DNA of 64,000 nucleotides, taken from NCBI GenBank assembly GCA_902596325.1, contig CACJTN010000004.1:1-64000 (forward strand), in the 5' to 3' direction. Below are positions 52,479 to 61,112 of the stretch, in pieces (within the stretch, counting starts at the first letter, position 1; each line of letters opens with the position of its first letter). The position numbers and the translations under genes are program-made. The stretch comes from an uncultured Pelagibacteraceae bacterium. GTDB taxonomy: Bacteria; Pseudomonadota; Alphaproteobacteria; Pelagibacterales; Pelagibacteraceae. Under the pieces are notes generated by a model, which saw only the letters and a program-made list of their open reading frames with translations, ran no database searches and was not told where the DNA came from.

Positions 52479-53927
52479 ATGAGTGTTCAAGTTGTCTATA
52501 AGAATAACAAGAAAATAGCAAATTCTAAAGTCCAAGCCATTTTCATTAGTGAAAAATTTACAATTAGTGAAATAAATTCTTTATCAAAAGCAGAAATATT
52601 AAAATTAAAAAATTTAATTAATTTTAAAAATAGCGGTACAAAAGATATTTTTCATCTAAATTTAGATAATAAAATTATAGTTTTAATTCCTGTTAAAAAA
52701 AATTTTAAAATTAATGATTACGAGATTCTTGGGGCGAAATTTTATGAATATATAAAAAAATATTTATTTAAAAAAATTTCGTTATTTAAAAATTTTATGA
52801 GTATTAATGATTTAAACTATTTTATTCATGGTTTAAAAATTAAATCTTACGAATTTAATTTATACAAAAGCCAAAAAAAGAAAAATTTATTCTTAGTTGA
52901 GGTTTTCATCAATAGATCAAAAATAGATATAACCAACATTAAAAAATTAAATTCTATTGAAACAGGAGTTAATTTTGCTCGTGATCTTGTATCTGAACCA
53001 CCAAATATTCTTTTCCCTAAAGAATACGTAAATCGATTGCTAAAATTAAAAAAAATTGGAATTAAGGTTACAGTTTATAATGAGACTAAGATGAAAAAAT
53101 TAGGCATGAACTCACTTTTGGGAGTTGGAAAGGGGAGCTCTAAAGATTCATACTTGGTTACTTTAGAATACTACGGTAATAAAAAAAATAAGAATAAATT
53201 ATTTTCTTTTGTTGGAAAGGGTGTTTGTTTTGACACTGGTGGAATTTCTTTAAAACCAGCAAGATTTATGGAAGAAATGAAATATGATATGGCAGGATCG
53301 GCGGTAGTGTCTGGTTTAATGCAAAGCCTTGCATTAAGAAAAGCGAAAATAAATGCTGTTGGCGTAGTAGGCCTTGTTGAAAATATGCCAGGAGGAAATG
53401 CTCAAAGACCTGGGGATATAGTAAAGTCATACAGTGGAAAAACAATTGAAGTTTTAAATACTGACGCAGAGGGAAGATTAGTTTTAGCTGACGCATTAAC
53501 TTTCACAGAGAAAAAATTTAAACCAAAATTTATAATTGATTTAGCTACTTTGACTGGTGCGATTATTGTTTCCCTAGGAGAGGAATATGCAGGTTTATTT
53601 TCAAATAATGATGAATTGTCAGAAAAATTATTCAAAGTAGGTTTAGAAGTTAATGAAAAAGTTTGGAGATTACCTTTAAATAAAAACTACGATAAATTAA
53701 TAAATTCTTCAATTGCTGATGTACAGAATATTAATTATTCAGGAGGAGCGGGTTCAATTACTGCAGCACAATTTTTGCAAAGATTTATTTTAAAAAATAC
53801 ACCATGGGCACATTTAGATATAGCAGGGATGGCTTTTTCAAAGAAAGCTGCAAATTTAAATCCCAGTGGAGCAACAGGATTTGGAGTAAGACTACTAAAT
53901 CAACTAATTGACAAATATTATGAGTAA
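52479..53927 (+). CDS. pepA: leucyl aminopeptidase (M17)
   Basis: PepA is a manganese/zinc aminopeptidase that removes N-terminal residues from peptides. The 482-residue protein has a variable N-terminal domain (1-160) and the M17 catalytic domain with FVGKGVCFDTGGISLKP, MKYDMAGSAVVSGLM and the signature NTDAEGRLVLADALTF, then LATLTGAIIVSLGEEYAGLF. A TATAAT at 52444-52449 lies at promoter distance. It overlaps ndk by 8 bases. Confidence 0.94.
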   Translation: MSVQVVYKNNKKIANSKVQAIFISEKFTISEINSLSKAEILKLKNLINFKNSGTKDIFHLNLDNKIIVLIPVKKNFKINDYEILGAKFYEYIKKYLFKKISLFKNFMSINDLNYFIHGLKIKSYEFNLYKSQKKKNLFLVEVFINRSKIDITNIKKLNSIETGVNFARDLVSEPPNILFPKEYVNRLLKLKKIGIKVTVYNETKMKKLGMNSLLGVGKGSSKDSYLVTLEYYGNKKNKNKLFSFVGKGVCFDTGGISLKPARFMEEMKYDMAGSAVVSGLMQSLALRKAKINAVGVVGLVENMPGGNAQRPGDIVKSYSGKTIEVLNTDAEGRLVLADALTFTEKKFKPKFIIDLATLTGAIIVSLGEEYAGLFSNNDELSEKLFKVGLEVNEKVWRLPLNKNYDKLINSSIADVQNINYSGGAGSITAAQFLQRFILKNTPWAHLDIAGMAFSKKAANLNPSGATGFGVRLLNQLIDKYYE

Positions 53928-54333
53928 TATTCAAAAAACACTTTCAATTATAAAACCTGACGCCGTACAGAGAAATTTAACTGAAGAAATTAAAAGTATA
54001 TTTAAAAAAAATGGTTTTGAAATAACAAGCGAAAAAAAAATAAAGATTTCCAAAGAAGAGGCTGAGAAATTTTATATTGTTCATCAAACAAAGCCATTTT
54101 ATGAGGACTTATGTAATTATTTGTCATCAGGTCCAATAGTTGTTATGATTTTAAGAAAAGAAAATGCAGTTCTTGCAAACAGAGAATTGATGGGTGCCAC
54201 TAACCCAGCGGAAGCAAAAGAGGGCACAATACGTAAAAAATACGGTCTTTCTATTGACAAAAATTCAGTTCATGGATCTGATAGCGAGGAAAATGCTAAG
54301 AAAGAAATAGAATTTTTTTTTAATAATTATTAA
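53920..54333 (+). CDS. ndk: nucleoside diphosphate kinase
   Basis: Ndk equalises nucleoside triphosphate pools. From the ATG at 53920 it has 137 residues, with TLSIIKPDAVQRNL, the catalytic His118 in NSVHGSDSEENAK, MGATNPAEAKEGTIRK and TKPFYEDLCNYLSSGP. The frame has an earlier ATG at 53908 in pepA, which is not needed. It overlaps pepA by 8 bases and converges on purN with a 14-base overlap. Confidence 0.96.
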   Translation: MSNIQKTLSIIKPDAVQRNLTEEIKSIFKKNGFEITSEKKIKISKEEAEKFYIVHQTKPFYEDLCNYLSSGPIVVMILRKENAVLANRELMGATNPAEAKEGTIRKKYGLSIDKNSVHGSDSEENAKKEIEFFFNNY

Positions 54334-54901
54334 ATATTTTAATAATTGATTTTGGGTACAATTTATATTCTTCTTTTAAAACTCTCATTTTTAAGCTTTT
54401 TACATTGTCTTTTTTAAATATTTTAATTTTTTTCTGTAAAATAATTTTACCATCATCCAATTTTTCATTTACAAAATGAACAGAACATCCGGTAAATTTT
54501 TCGTTGTTTTCTAAAACTCTATAATGAGTATTGAGACCTTTGTACTTAGGCAATAAAGAAGGATGAATATTTATAATTTTCCCTTTAAATGACTTAATAA
54601 ATTCTTTTGATAAAATTTTGAGAAATCCAGCTAAACATATTAATCTTATATTATTAAAATTTAAAACATTTAATAAATTATTAATTTCACGCTTTTTGGA
54701 AAAATCTATAATTTTAAATTTTATTCCATTTTTTTTTGCATATCTTAATCCATAGGCTTTTTTATTGTTTGAAATCACTATATTAATTTTAATAGGTGAA
54801 TTTTTTTTTTTTGAAAATTTGATTAGGTTTTTTAAATTAGTTCCGCGACCTGATATAAATACTGATGTATTTATTTTATTTACTCCAATCAATTTTACCA
54901 T
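54320..54901 (-). CDS. purN: phosphoribosylglycinamide formyltransferase (folate-dependent)
   Basis: PurN transfers a formyl group from 10-formyl-THF to GAR in purine synthesis. The 193-residue protein has VFISGRGTNLKNLIKFS, the ICLAGFLKILSKEFI segment, NIHPSLLPKYKGLNTHYRVL with catalytic His and the GCSVHFVNEKLDDGKII region. A short extension precedes the glycine loop. It overlaps the purM end by 26 bases, so its translation may depend on purM. Confidence 0.94.
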   Translation of the reverse strand: MVKLIGVNKINTSVFISGRGTNLKNLIKFSKKKNSPIKINIVISNNKKAYGLRYAKKNGIKFKIIDFSKKREINNLLNVLNFNNIRLICLAGFLKILSKEFIKSFKGKIINIHPSLLPKYKGLNTHYRVLENNEKFTGCSVHFVNEKLDDGKIILQKKIKIFKKDNVKSLKMRVLKEEYKLYPKSIIKIFNNY

Positions 54902-55907
54902 TTAAAATAACTGATTTTTTATCTTTAATTATTTTACCTATAACGTAGGGTTTAAATTTTGGATTAAAAAATTTATTTATTTTATTTAAATTATTCTTAT
55001 TAATAACAATACAAAAACCTACCCCACAATTAAATGTCTTAATCATCTCTTTATCTGTAATATTAAATCTCTTTATCCACCTAAAAATTTCCAAAGTTTT
55101 TATTTTACTTAAATCAATTTCTGCAGATAACCCTTTTGGAATAACTCTTGAAATATTATCTTTTAATCCACCACCAGTAATATTTGCACAAACTTTTATC
55201 ATTTTTTTTCTAATTAGATCCAAAATCTCTTTTGTATATATTTTGGTGGGTCTAATTAATTCTTTTTTAAGAAAAGAATTTTTATTTATCTTAATATTAT
55301 TTTTTTTTAAGATATGTCTTACCAATGAATATCCATTTGAATGAAGACCACTAGATGGTATTGCCAAAATAAGGTCACCACTTTTTAAATTTTTTTTTTT
55401 TAAAATATTTTTTTTTTTAACAAATCCAACCGCAAAACCTGCAAGATCAAATTTACCTTTTGTATATGTACCGGGCATCTCAGCTGTTTCACCACCGACT
55501 AACATACATTCAGATAATTCACATCCTTTTGTTATACCTTTAATTATTAATTTAAGTTTATTTAAAATAATCTTGTCTATTGAAATATAATCAAGAAATA
55601 TAAATGGTTTAGCTCCTTGAACTATTAGATCATTTACGCTCATAGCAACTAAATCTATTCCTATAGTATCAAATTTATTTAAATCATTTGCAATTTCTAT
55701 TTTAGTTCCAACACCATCTGTGCTTGCTACCAAATAACCGTCTGAGTAAGATTTTGGAATTTTGGAAATTGATCCAAAACTCCCAATATTTTTAGTTTCT
55801 TTGCTATTGCTGTGTTTTTTAGCTAAAGATGAAATATAATTAACAAATTTGTCAGCAGCTTTTATATTAACTCCGCTTTTTCTATATGTTAGATTACTTT
55901 TTCTCAT
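54876..55907 (-). CDS. purM: phosphoribosylformylglycinamidine cyclo-ligase
   Basis: PurM closes the imidazole ring to give AIR. The 343-residue protein has LTYRKSGVNIKAADKFVNYI, DGVGTKIEIANDLNKFDTIG, VAMSVNDLIVQGAKPFIFLD, VGGETAEMPGTY and GGGLKDNISRVIP. It overlaps purN by 26 bases. Its ATG shares the sequence CATG (55905-55908) with the start of the divergent DUF2066-like gene. Confidence 0.95.
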   Translation of the reverse strand: MRKSNLTYRKSGVNIKAADKFVNYISSLAKKHSNSKETKNIGSFGSISKIPKSYSDGYLVASTDGVGTKIEIANDLNKFDTIGIDLVAMSVNDLIVQGAKPFIFLDYISIDKIILNKLKLIIKGITKGCELSECMLVGGETAEMPGTYTKGKFDLAGFAVGFVKKKNILKKKNLKSGDLILAIPSSGLHSNGYSLVRHILKKNNIKINKNSFLKKELIRPTKIYTKEILDLIRKKMIKVCANITGGGLKDNISRVIPKGLSAEIDLSKIKTLEIFRWIKRFNITDKEMIKTFNCGVGFCIVINKNNLNKINKFFNPKFKPYVIGKIIKDKKSVILNGKIDWSK

Positions 55908-56991
55908 GAGTATTTATTGTTTTAATTTAAATAAAAAAAAATATCTAAAAATATATACATTTTTTTTGGCATTGTTTATTTATTTAATAATCTTTTCAAC
56001 AGAATATTCCAAAGCGAAAAACTATATAGTTAAAAATGTGGAAATAATTGAACCCTACGGTGTTAATTTTAAAAAAAATAAGATGATTGATAAAGCATTT
56101 AGATCTGCCTTTAATGTTTTGATAGCCAAAATTTTAATTTCTGATGATTTGAATGAAATTAAAAATGTTAATACAATGCTCATAAAGTCCATGGTGGATT
56201 CATTTACAATTACTGATGAACAATTTATTGAAAATAATTATCTTGCAAAAATTAATGTTTCATTTGAAAAAAAAAAGGTTTTAAATTTTTTATATAAAAA
56301 AAATATTAACCCAGCTATTCCTTTAGATAAAAAAATTATATTTTTACCTATATTTATAAATTTAAATTCAAATGATCTATCAATTTATTTAAATAATAAA
56401 TTCTATTCAAATTGGAATAAATTTCTAAATCAGTCAGAATTATTAACTTATATGTTACCAAGTGAAGATTTAGAAGATTATTCTATAATTAAAAAAAATT
56501 TGGAGAATATTGAAAATTATAATTTTGAAAAATTATTATCTAAATATAATAATGATTTTATTGTAGCAATTTTTTTTCATGATAAAAATAATATTAATGT
56601 TTTGTCTAAAATTAATTTTAATGATAAATTAATTTTACTAAATTCAGAATTTACAGATGTCAATCCTAAAAATATCGGAAAAATTTTAAGTATGATAAAA
56701 AAATTAAAAATTAATTATGAAGACTCTTGGAAAAAAGAGAATCTTATAAATGTATCTATAAAACTACCATTAACAATATTGATAGATTCTAAAAATTTAA
56801 AATTATTAAAAAGATTTGAAGAAGAATTGAATAGCTCAGATTTAGTGTATAATTATCATGTTGAGTCAATTACAAATAACGAGACAATTTATAAAATAAT
56901 TTATAATAGCACACCTAAAAAATTTATTAAAAATTTTGAGGATAGAAACTTTCAAATTGATTATAATAATGAAATTTGGTTGATTAAATGA
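55906..56991 (+). CDS. DUF2066-like exported protein between purM and hda
   Basis: This 361-residue protein has a signal peptide or anchor (YLKIYTFFLALFIYLIIFST, residues about 13-32) and then a lysine/asparagine-rich body. The beginning (KAFRSAFNVLIAKILI and NVSFEKKKVLNFLYKKNI) fits DUF2066, a family found between purM and hda in gammaproteobacteria. I assign it by that position and weak similarity. I chose ATG 55906; the frame continues upstream only as antisense of purM. It overlaps hda by 4 bases. The function is unknown; a periplasmic location is likely. Confidence 0.65.
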   Translation: MSIYCFNLNKKKYLKIYTFFLALFIYLIIFSTEYSKAKNYIVKNVEIIEPYGVNFKKNKMIDKAFRSAFNVLIAKILISDDLNEIKNVNTMLIKSMVDSFTITDEQFIENNYLAKINVSFEKKKVLNFLYKKNINPAIPLDKKIIFLPIFINLNSNDLSIYLNNKFYSNWNKFLNQSELLTYMLPSEDLEDYSIIKKNLENIENYNFEKLLSKYNNDFIVAIFFHDKNNINVLSKINFNDKLILLNSEFTDVNPKNIGKILSMIKKLKINYEDSWKKENLINVSIKLPLTILIDSKNLKLLKRFEEELNSSDLVYNYHVESITNNETIYKIIYNSTPKKFIKNFEDRNFQIDYNNEIWLIK

Positions 56992-57644
56992 GTGATTTAA
57001 ATCAGCTATTATTAAATTTTAATCAAAATCAAAATTTTAATTATGACGATTTTTATGTAAGTAAGAGCAATTATTATGCGTTTAAACTTATAGAAACATG
57101 GCCAAAATGGGAAAAAAATATTGTTAATATTTATGGTGAAAAATATTCTGGCAAATCTCATTTAGCAGAAATATTTAAGCAAAAGCATAAAGCTTTAAAA
57201 TTTACAGAGAGACAATTAAATAACAAATTTTTTAAATCATTTAAACTTCACGAAAATTTAATTCTAGAAAATTTTGAAAATAAGACTGATGAGAAAATGA
57301 TGTACTCTTTATTCAACTTAGTTGATCAGGATAATAAATATTTAATTATAAATTCAAATATTCCTTTAACTGAAATGAATTTTAAACTTTCAGATTTAAG
57401 CTCAAGAGCTAAGAATTGTATTTTAGCTGAAATAAAAGACCCAGATGATGATCTAATTTTTGCACTAATTTTAAAAAATTTTTCTGATATGCAAATAAAA
57501 ATCGAGAAAAGACTTATTGATTATATAGTAAAAAGAATAGATAGATCTTATAGAAAAATATCAAATTTTATATATAAAGTTGATGAAATAAGCTTAAAAA
57601 AAAAGAAATCGATTAATATAAATATTATAAAAAACTTATTATAG
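56988..57644 (+). CDS. hda: DnaA-like regulatory protein (Hda/HdaA family)
   Basis: This 218-residue AAA+ protein resembles DnaA domains III-IV without the DNA-binding end. It has FYVSKSNYYAFKLIETWPKW, a P-loop YGEKYSGKSHLAEIF, the sensor-like LIINSNIPLTEM region and LSDLSSRAKNCILAEI, then the lid helix RSYRKISNFIYKVD. Hda with the sliding clamp promotes ATP hydrolysis by DnaA to prevent re-initiation. The location downstream of DUF2066 supports the call. It ends 6 bases before aspS. Confidence 0.88.
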   Translation: MSDLNQLLLNFNQNQNFNYDDFYVSKSNYYAFKLIETWPKWEKNIVNIYGEKYSGKSHLAEIFKQKHKALKFTERQLNNKFFKSFKLHENLILENFENKTDEKMMYSLFNLVDQDNKYLIINSNIPLTEMNFKLSDLSSRAKNCILAEIKDPDDDLIFALILKNFSDMQIKIEKRLIDYIVKRIDRSYRKISNFIYKVDEISLKKKKSININIIKNLL

Positions 57645-57650
57645 GATAAA

Positions 57651-59432
57651 TTGAATAAATATCGCACTCATAATTGTGGAGAGTTGACCTCAAAAAACAA
57701 AAATACAGAGGTATCATTATCTGGGTGGATAAATAAAAAGCGTGATCACGGAAATTTGTTATTTATAGATTTAAGAGACAACTATGGAATAACTCAATGT
57801 GTAGTAGAGAAAAATAATAAAAATTTTTCTGAACTAGAAAAATTACAATTAGAAAGTGTCATAAAAGTTGAAGGTAAAGTCGTTGAAAGATCAAAAGAAA
57901 CGATAAATCCAGAAATTAAAACTGGGGAAATTGAGATATATTTAAAAACATATTCACTTTTGGGCGAATGTAAAGAGTTACCAATGCCTGTTTTTAGTGA
58001 TCAAGAATATTCTGAAGAAATAAGGTTGAAATACCGTTTTTTAGATTTAAGAAGAAAAAAAATTCATGAGAATATTATTTTAAGGTCTAAAGTAATCTCA
58101 TTTATAAGAAATAAAATGATTAGTTTAGGTTTTCTTGAATATCAAACTCCAATTTTAACCTCTTCAAGCCCAGAGGGAGCAAGAGATTTTCTTGTTCCAA
58201 GTAGATTAAATCCTGGTAAATTTTATGCCTTACCTCAGGCACCACAGCAATTTAAACAATTAATAATGGTGTCAGGTTTTGATAAATATTTTCAGATTGC
58301 ACCATGTTTTAGAGATGAGGATTCAAGAGCAGACAGAAGTCCAGGAGAGTTTTATCAACTTGATATTGAGATGTCATTTGTAGAACAAGATGAAATCTTC
58401 AAAATAATTGAGGATTTAATGACTGATGTTTTTAAAACCTTCTCAAAAAATGAAATATTATTTAAGAAATTTCCACAGATTCCGTTTAGTGAGGCAATGT
58501 TAAAGTATGGTACGGATAAACCTGATTTAAGAAATCCATTAATAATTAAAGATGTCACTAAAATTTTTACTAGAGAAGATGTAAAATTCGAAATTTTTAA
58601 GAAATTAGTATCCAAAGGAAACGTTGTAAGATGTATAGTTACTAAAAATACAATAAATAAACCTAGAAGTTTTTTTGATAGTATTGATAAATGGGCCAAA
58701 AATGAGGGCTCATCTGGTCTTGCTTATTTTTCAATTTTTAAAGAGGAAAAAATTAGTGCAAAGGGACCAGTTGGGAAATTTTTTACTGAGGAAGCTTTAA
58801 TGGAAATAATGCAAATTACTGATGCTAAGGTAGGAGATAGTATATTTTTCTCTTGTAGTAGTAAAACAGATGTTGAAAAACTACTTTCAATTGCTAGAGA
58901 CAAAATAGCAAAAGACTTAAATATAATTAATCAAGATAGTTTTGCTTTTTGTTGGATCGTTGATTATCCAATGTTTGAATTGGATGAAAAAACAAAGCAA
59001 ATTAAGTTTAGCCACAACCCTTTTTCGATGCCACAAGGAAAAATTGAAGATCTTGACTTTAAGGATCCATTAAATATTAAGGCTTTTCAATATGATATAG
59101 TTTGTAACGGTATAGAGCTTTCATCTGGAGCAATTAGGAATCATATTCCAAGTTTAATGTATAAGCTTTTTTCTATCGCAGGTTACAATAAATCAGATGT
59201 AGATGAAAAATTTAGTGGCATGATAAATGCCTTAAGTTTTGGTGCTCCTCCACATGGTGGAATTGCGCCAGGTATTGATAGAATTATAATGCTATTAGCT
59301 AATGAGAAAAATATTAGAGAAGTAACAATGTTCCCTATGAATCAAAATGCTCAAGATTTAATGATGAACGCACCATCAGATATATCAGAGTCACAGCTGG
59401 ACGAGTTGAGATTAAAAATAATTAAAAAGTAA
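57651..59432 (+). CDS. aspS: aspartyl-tRNA synthetase, bacterial type, TTG start
   Basis: AspS charges tRNA-Asp. The 593-residue protein has the OB-fold anticodon domain (VSLSGWINKKRDHGNLLFID), class II motif 1 RFLDLRRKKIHENIIL, flipping-loop region SSPEGARDFLVPSRLNPGKF, YALPQAPQQFKQLIM, motif 2 FRDEDSRADRSPGEFYQLDI, a GAD insertion (about residues 290-420) and motif 3 GGIAPGIDRIIMLL. The start is TTG at 57651, since no ATG or GTG occurs before the conserved region. It converges with the TSCPD-like gene, 6 bases between stops. Confidence 0.95.
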   Translation: MNKYRTHNCGELTSKNKNTEVSLSGWINKKRDHGNLLFIDLRDNYGITQCVVEKNNKNFSELEKLQLESVIKVEGKVVERSKETINPEIKTGEIEIYLKTYSLLGECKELPMPVFSDQEYSEEIRLKYRFLDLRRKKIHENIILRSKVISFIRNKMISLGFLEYQTPILTSSSPEGARDFLVPSRLNPGKFYALPQAPQQFKQLIMVSGFDKYFQIAPCFRDEDSRADRSPGEFYQLDIEMSFVEQDEIFKIIEDLMTDVFKTFSKNEILFKKFPQIPFSEAMLKYGTDKPDLRNPLIIKDVTKIFTREDVKFEIFKKLVSKGNVVRCIVTKNTINKPRSFFDSIDKWAKNEGSSGLAYFSIFKEEKISAKGPVGKFFTEEALMEIMQITDAKVGDSIFFSCSSKTDVEKLLSIARDKIAKDLNIINQDSFAFCWIVDYPMFELDEKTKQIKFSHNPFSMPQGKIEDLDFKDPLNIKAFQYDIVCNGIELSSGAIRNHIPSLMYKLFSIAGYNKSDVDEKFSGMINALSFGAPPHGGIAPGIDRIIMLLANEKNIREVTMFPMNQNAQDLMMNAPSDISESQLDELRLKIIKK

Positions 59433-59438
59433 TTTTTT

Positions 59439-60281
59439 TTATTTTTTACCTTTTAAATTTAATTTTATGTCAGATAAATCTACAAGTTTTTTTTTGTAGT
59501 TATTTCTAACAAAGCCTTTGCTTGTAATATCTTTAACTATTTTTAATATTTGTTGCTGATCCTCATTCTCATCTAGATTATTTTTTTCATTATTTTTATC
59601 AACATTTGTAACAGCAATTGAAGGAGTATGAGCTAAATCCTCACGATTTAAATATGAAATTGCTAATTCCCTGAAAATATAATCCAATATTGAACTAGCG
59701 CTTAAAATCCTGTCATTACCGTAAACTTTTCCAGAAGGCTCAAATTTTGTATCAACGTAAGCATTAACGTACTCGTCAAGTGGAACTCCATACTGTAAAC
59801 CTAAAGATATAGCTATCGCAAAATTGTTCATTAATGCTTTAACAAGTTCGCCCTCCTTACTTGTATCAATAAATATTTCACCAATTTTACCATCTTCATA
59901 CTCACCAGTGTGTAAATATACCTTATGATTATCTATACTTGCTTTTTGTATATATCCTTTACGTCTATCTGGCATGCTAAACCTTTTGCTTATCCCATCT
60001 GATACTTTACTAATAAGATTTTGTTTATTAAAATTATGTTTACTACTCGATTGAGTGTTCGAATTGTTATTTATTTCAACTTTTTTTTGGACTAATTCGT
60101 TATTTTTATCAATATTTTCTAGATTTTTTGTCTTTCTATTATCTAATTTAACATCTAATACTTCAAATTTTCCATCTTCTCTTTGGTCAAGATTTTCTAA
60201 CTCTTTTTCACTTAAATTATCAATATAATGCTTTACTTTGAAGCTGCAGGTATAATAACTTTCAACTAAATATTTTGCCAT
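59439..60281 (-). CDS. stand-alone C-terminal (TSCPD-like) domain of B12-dependent ribonucleotide reductase NrdJ
   Basis: This 280-residue protein has no catalytic barrel. Its conserved part (residues about 100-220) matches the C-terminus of alphaproteobacterial Nrd[81 protein letters not shown] and [20 protein letters not shown]. The N-terminus (1-95) is low-complexity and lysine/asparagine-rich. The domain's function in NrdJ is unclear. Stand-alone it may regulate or bind nucleotides. It is not a fragment left by a break, since nrdJ sequence is not found beside it. Confidence 0.8.
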   Translation of the reverse strand: MAKYLVESYYTCSFKVKHYIDNLSEKELENLDQREDGKFEVLDVKLDNRKTKNLENIDKNNELVQKKVEINNNSNTQSSSKHNFNKQNLISKVSDGISKRFSMPDRRKGYIQKASIDNHKVYLHTGEYEDGKIGEIFIDTSKEGELVKALMNNFAIAISLGLQYGVPLDEYVNAYVDTKFEPSGKVYGNDRILSASSILDYIFRELAISYLNREDLAHTPSIAVTNVDKNNEKNNLDENEDQQQILKIVKDITSKGFVRNNYKKKLVDLSDIKLNLKGKK

Positions 60282-60385
60282 TTTATTTCCTTTTTAAAAT
60301 TGTATTTTGAATCGAGTAAAATATATATATACAAAAATGATATTTAGTCTATTTGTATTTATACAATTTAAAATTGAAAAAAAAA

Positions 60386-60745
60386 ATGTTGAATATATTT
60401 AAAGAAATTTTTATTTGGTGGAATCGCCAAACTCTTGGTACAAGAATCAACACTTTAATTTTTGGTAAACTAGTTGGAACAGATCAACTAGGAAATAAAT
60501 ATTACACAGATAAAAATGGGAGAAGGTGGGTAATATATAAAAAAGAAACAGATGCTTCAAACATTCCACAAGAGTGGTATTCTTGGATGCATTTTACAAA
60601 AAATCAAATCGAGAAAGTAAACAAATTTAGCAAATACGATTGGCAAAAAGAACATAAGCCAAATGTGACAGGTACTGATAAAGCATATCATCCAGAAAAC
60701 AACAAAAATGCAACTAAAAAAAAATACAATACTTGGAAAAACTAA
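60386..60745 (+). CDS. NADH:ubiquinone oxidoreductase NDUFA12-family subunit
   Basis: This 119-residue protein matches the NDUFA12/B17.2 family of complex I accessory subunits: WWNRQTLGTRINTLIFGKLV, GTDQLGNKYYTDKNGRRWVI and PQEWYSWMHFTKNQ. I chose ATG 60386, which is followed by the conserved region; an upstream ATG gives only a low-complexity extension. It is followed by DUF2155 with a 38-base overlap, the standard alphaproteobacterial pair. It supports the mitochondria-like complex I of this organism. Confidence 0.9.
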   Translation: MLNIFKEIFIWWNRQTLGTRINTLIFGKLVGTDQLGNKYYTDKNGRRWVIYKKETDASNIPQEWYSWMHFTKNQIEKVNKFSKYDWQKEHKPNVTGTDKAYHPENNKNATKKKYNTWKN

Positions 60746-61112
60746 ATTTTTTTTGTTCTATTTTTTTTTATTTTTTTTTCTCCAAACAACATCATACTCC
60801 AACAAATCTTTATTTGGTAAATTTGTAGAGATAAAAATTTTGGACAAGGTAAATTCAAAAAACTCTACATTAGTCCTGAAAATTGGTGAGGAACAAAAAT
60901 TTAAAAACTTAAGTATTAAAGCTTTAAAATGCAAAAATTCAGAATTTGATGATAATCCAGAAATAACAGCATATTTACAAGTTAAAGATAATAATATTAA
61001 GAATAAAGATAAAGTTTTTACTTTTAATGGATGGACGTTTGCATCTAGTCCAACTTTAAACCCATTTGATCATCCGATATACGATATTTGGTTAAAAAAA
61101 TGTTTTAATTAA
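60708..61112 (+). CDS. DUF2155 exported protein
   Basis: This 134-residue protein has a signal peptide (FFLFYFFLFFFLQTTSYSNK, residues about 14-33) and the DUF2155 end FNGWTFASSPTLNPFDHPIY followed by DIWLKKCFN. It also has a cysteine near residue 78 (LKCKNSEF) and one at the end, as in the family, likely a disulfide. The ATG lies inside the NDUFA12 gene. The function is unknown. The stop overlaps the accC stop region by 4 bases on the opposite strand. Confidence 0.87.
   Translation: MQLKKNTILGKTKFFLFYFFLFFFLQTTSYSNKSLFGKFVEIKILDKVNSKNSTLVLKIGEEQKFKNLSIKALKCKNSEFDDNPEITAYLQVKDNNIKNKDKVFTFNGWTFASSPTLNPFDHPIYDIWLKKCFN

Noticed and set aside
60301-60340. A strong promoter for the NDUFA12 gene in the A/T repeat
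   Set aside because: TTGAAT at 60307 has no good -10 at 16-18 bases; the alternating A/T run makes chance matches likely.
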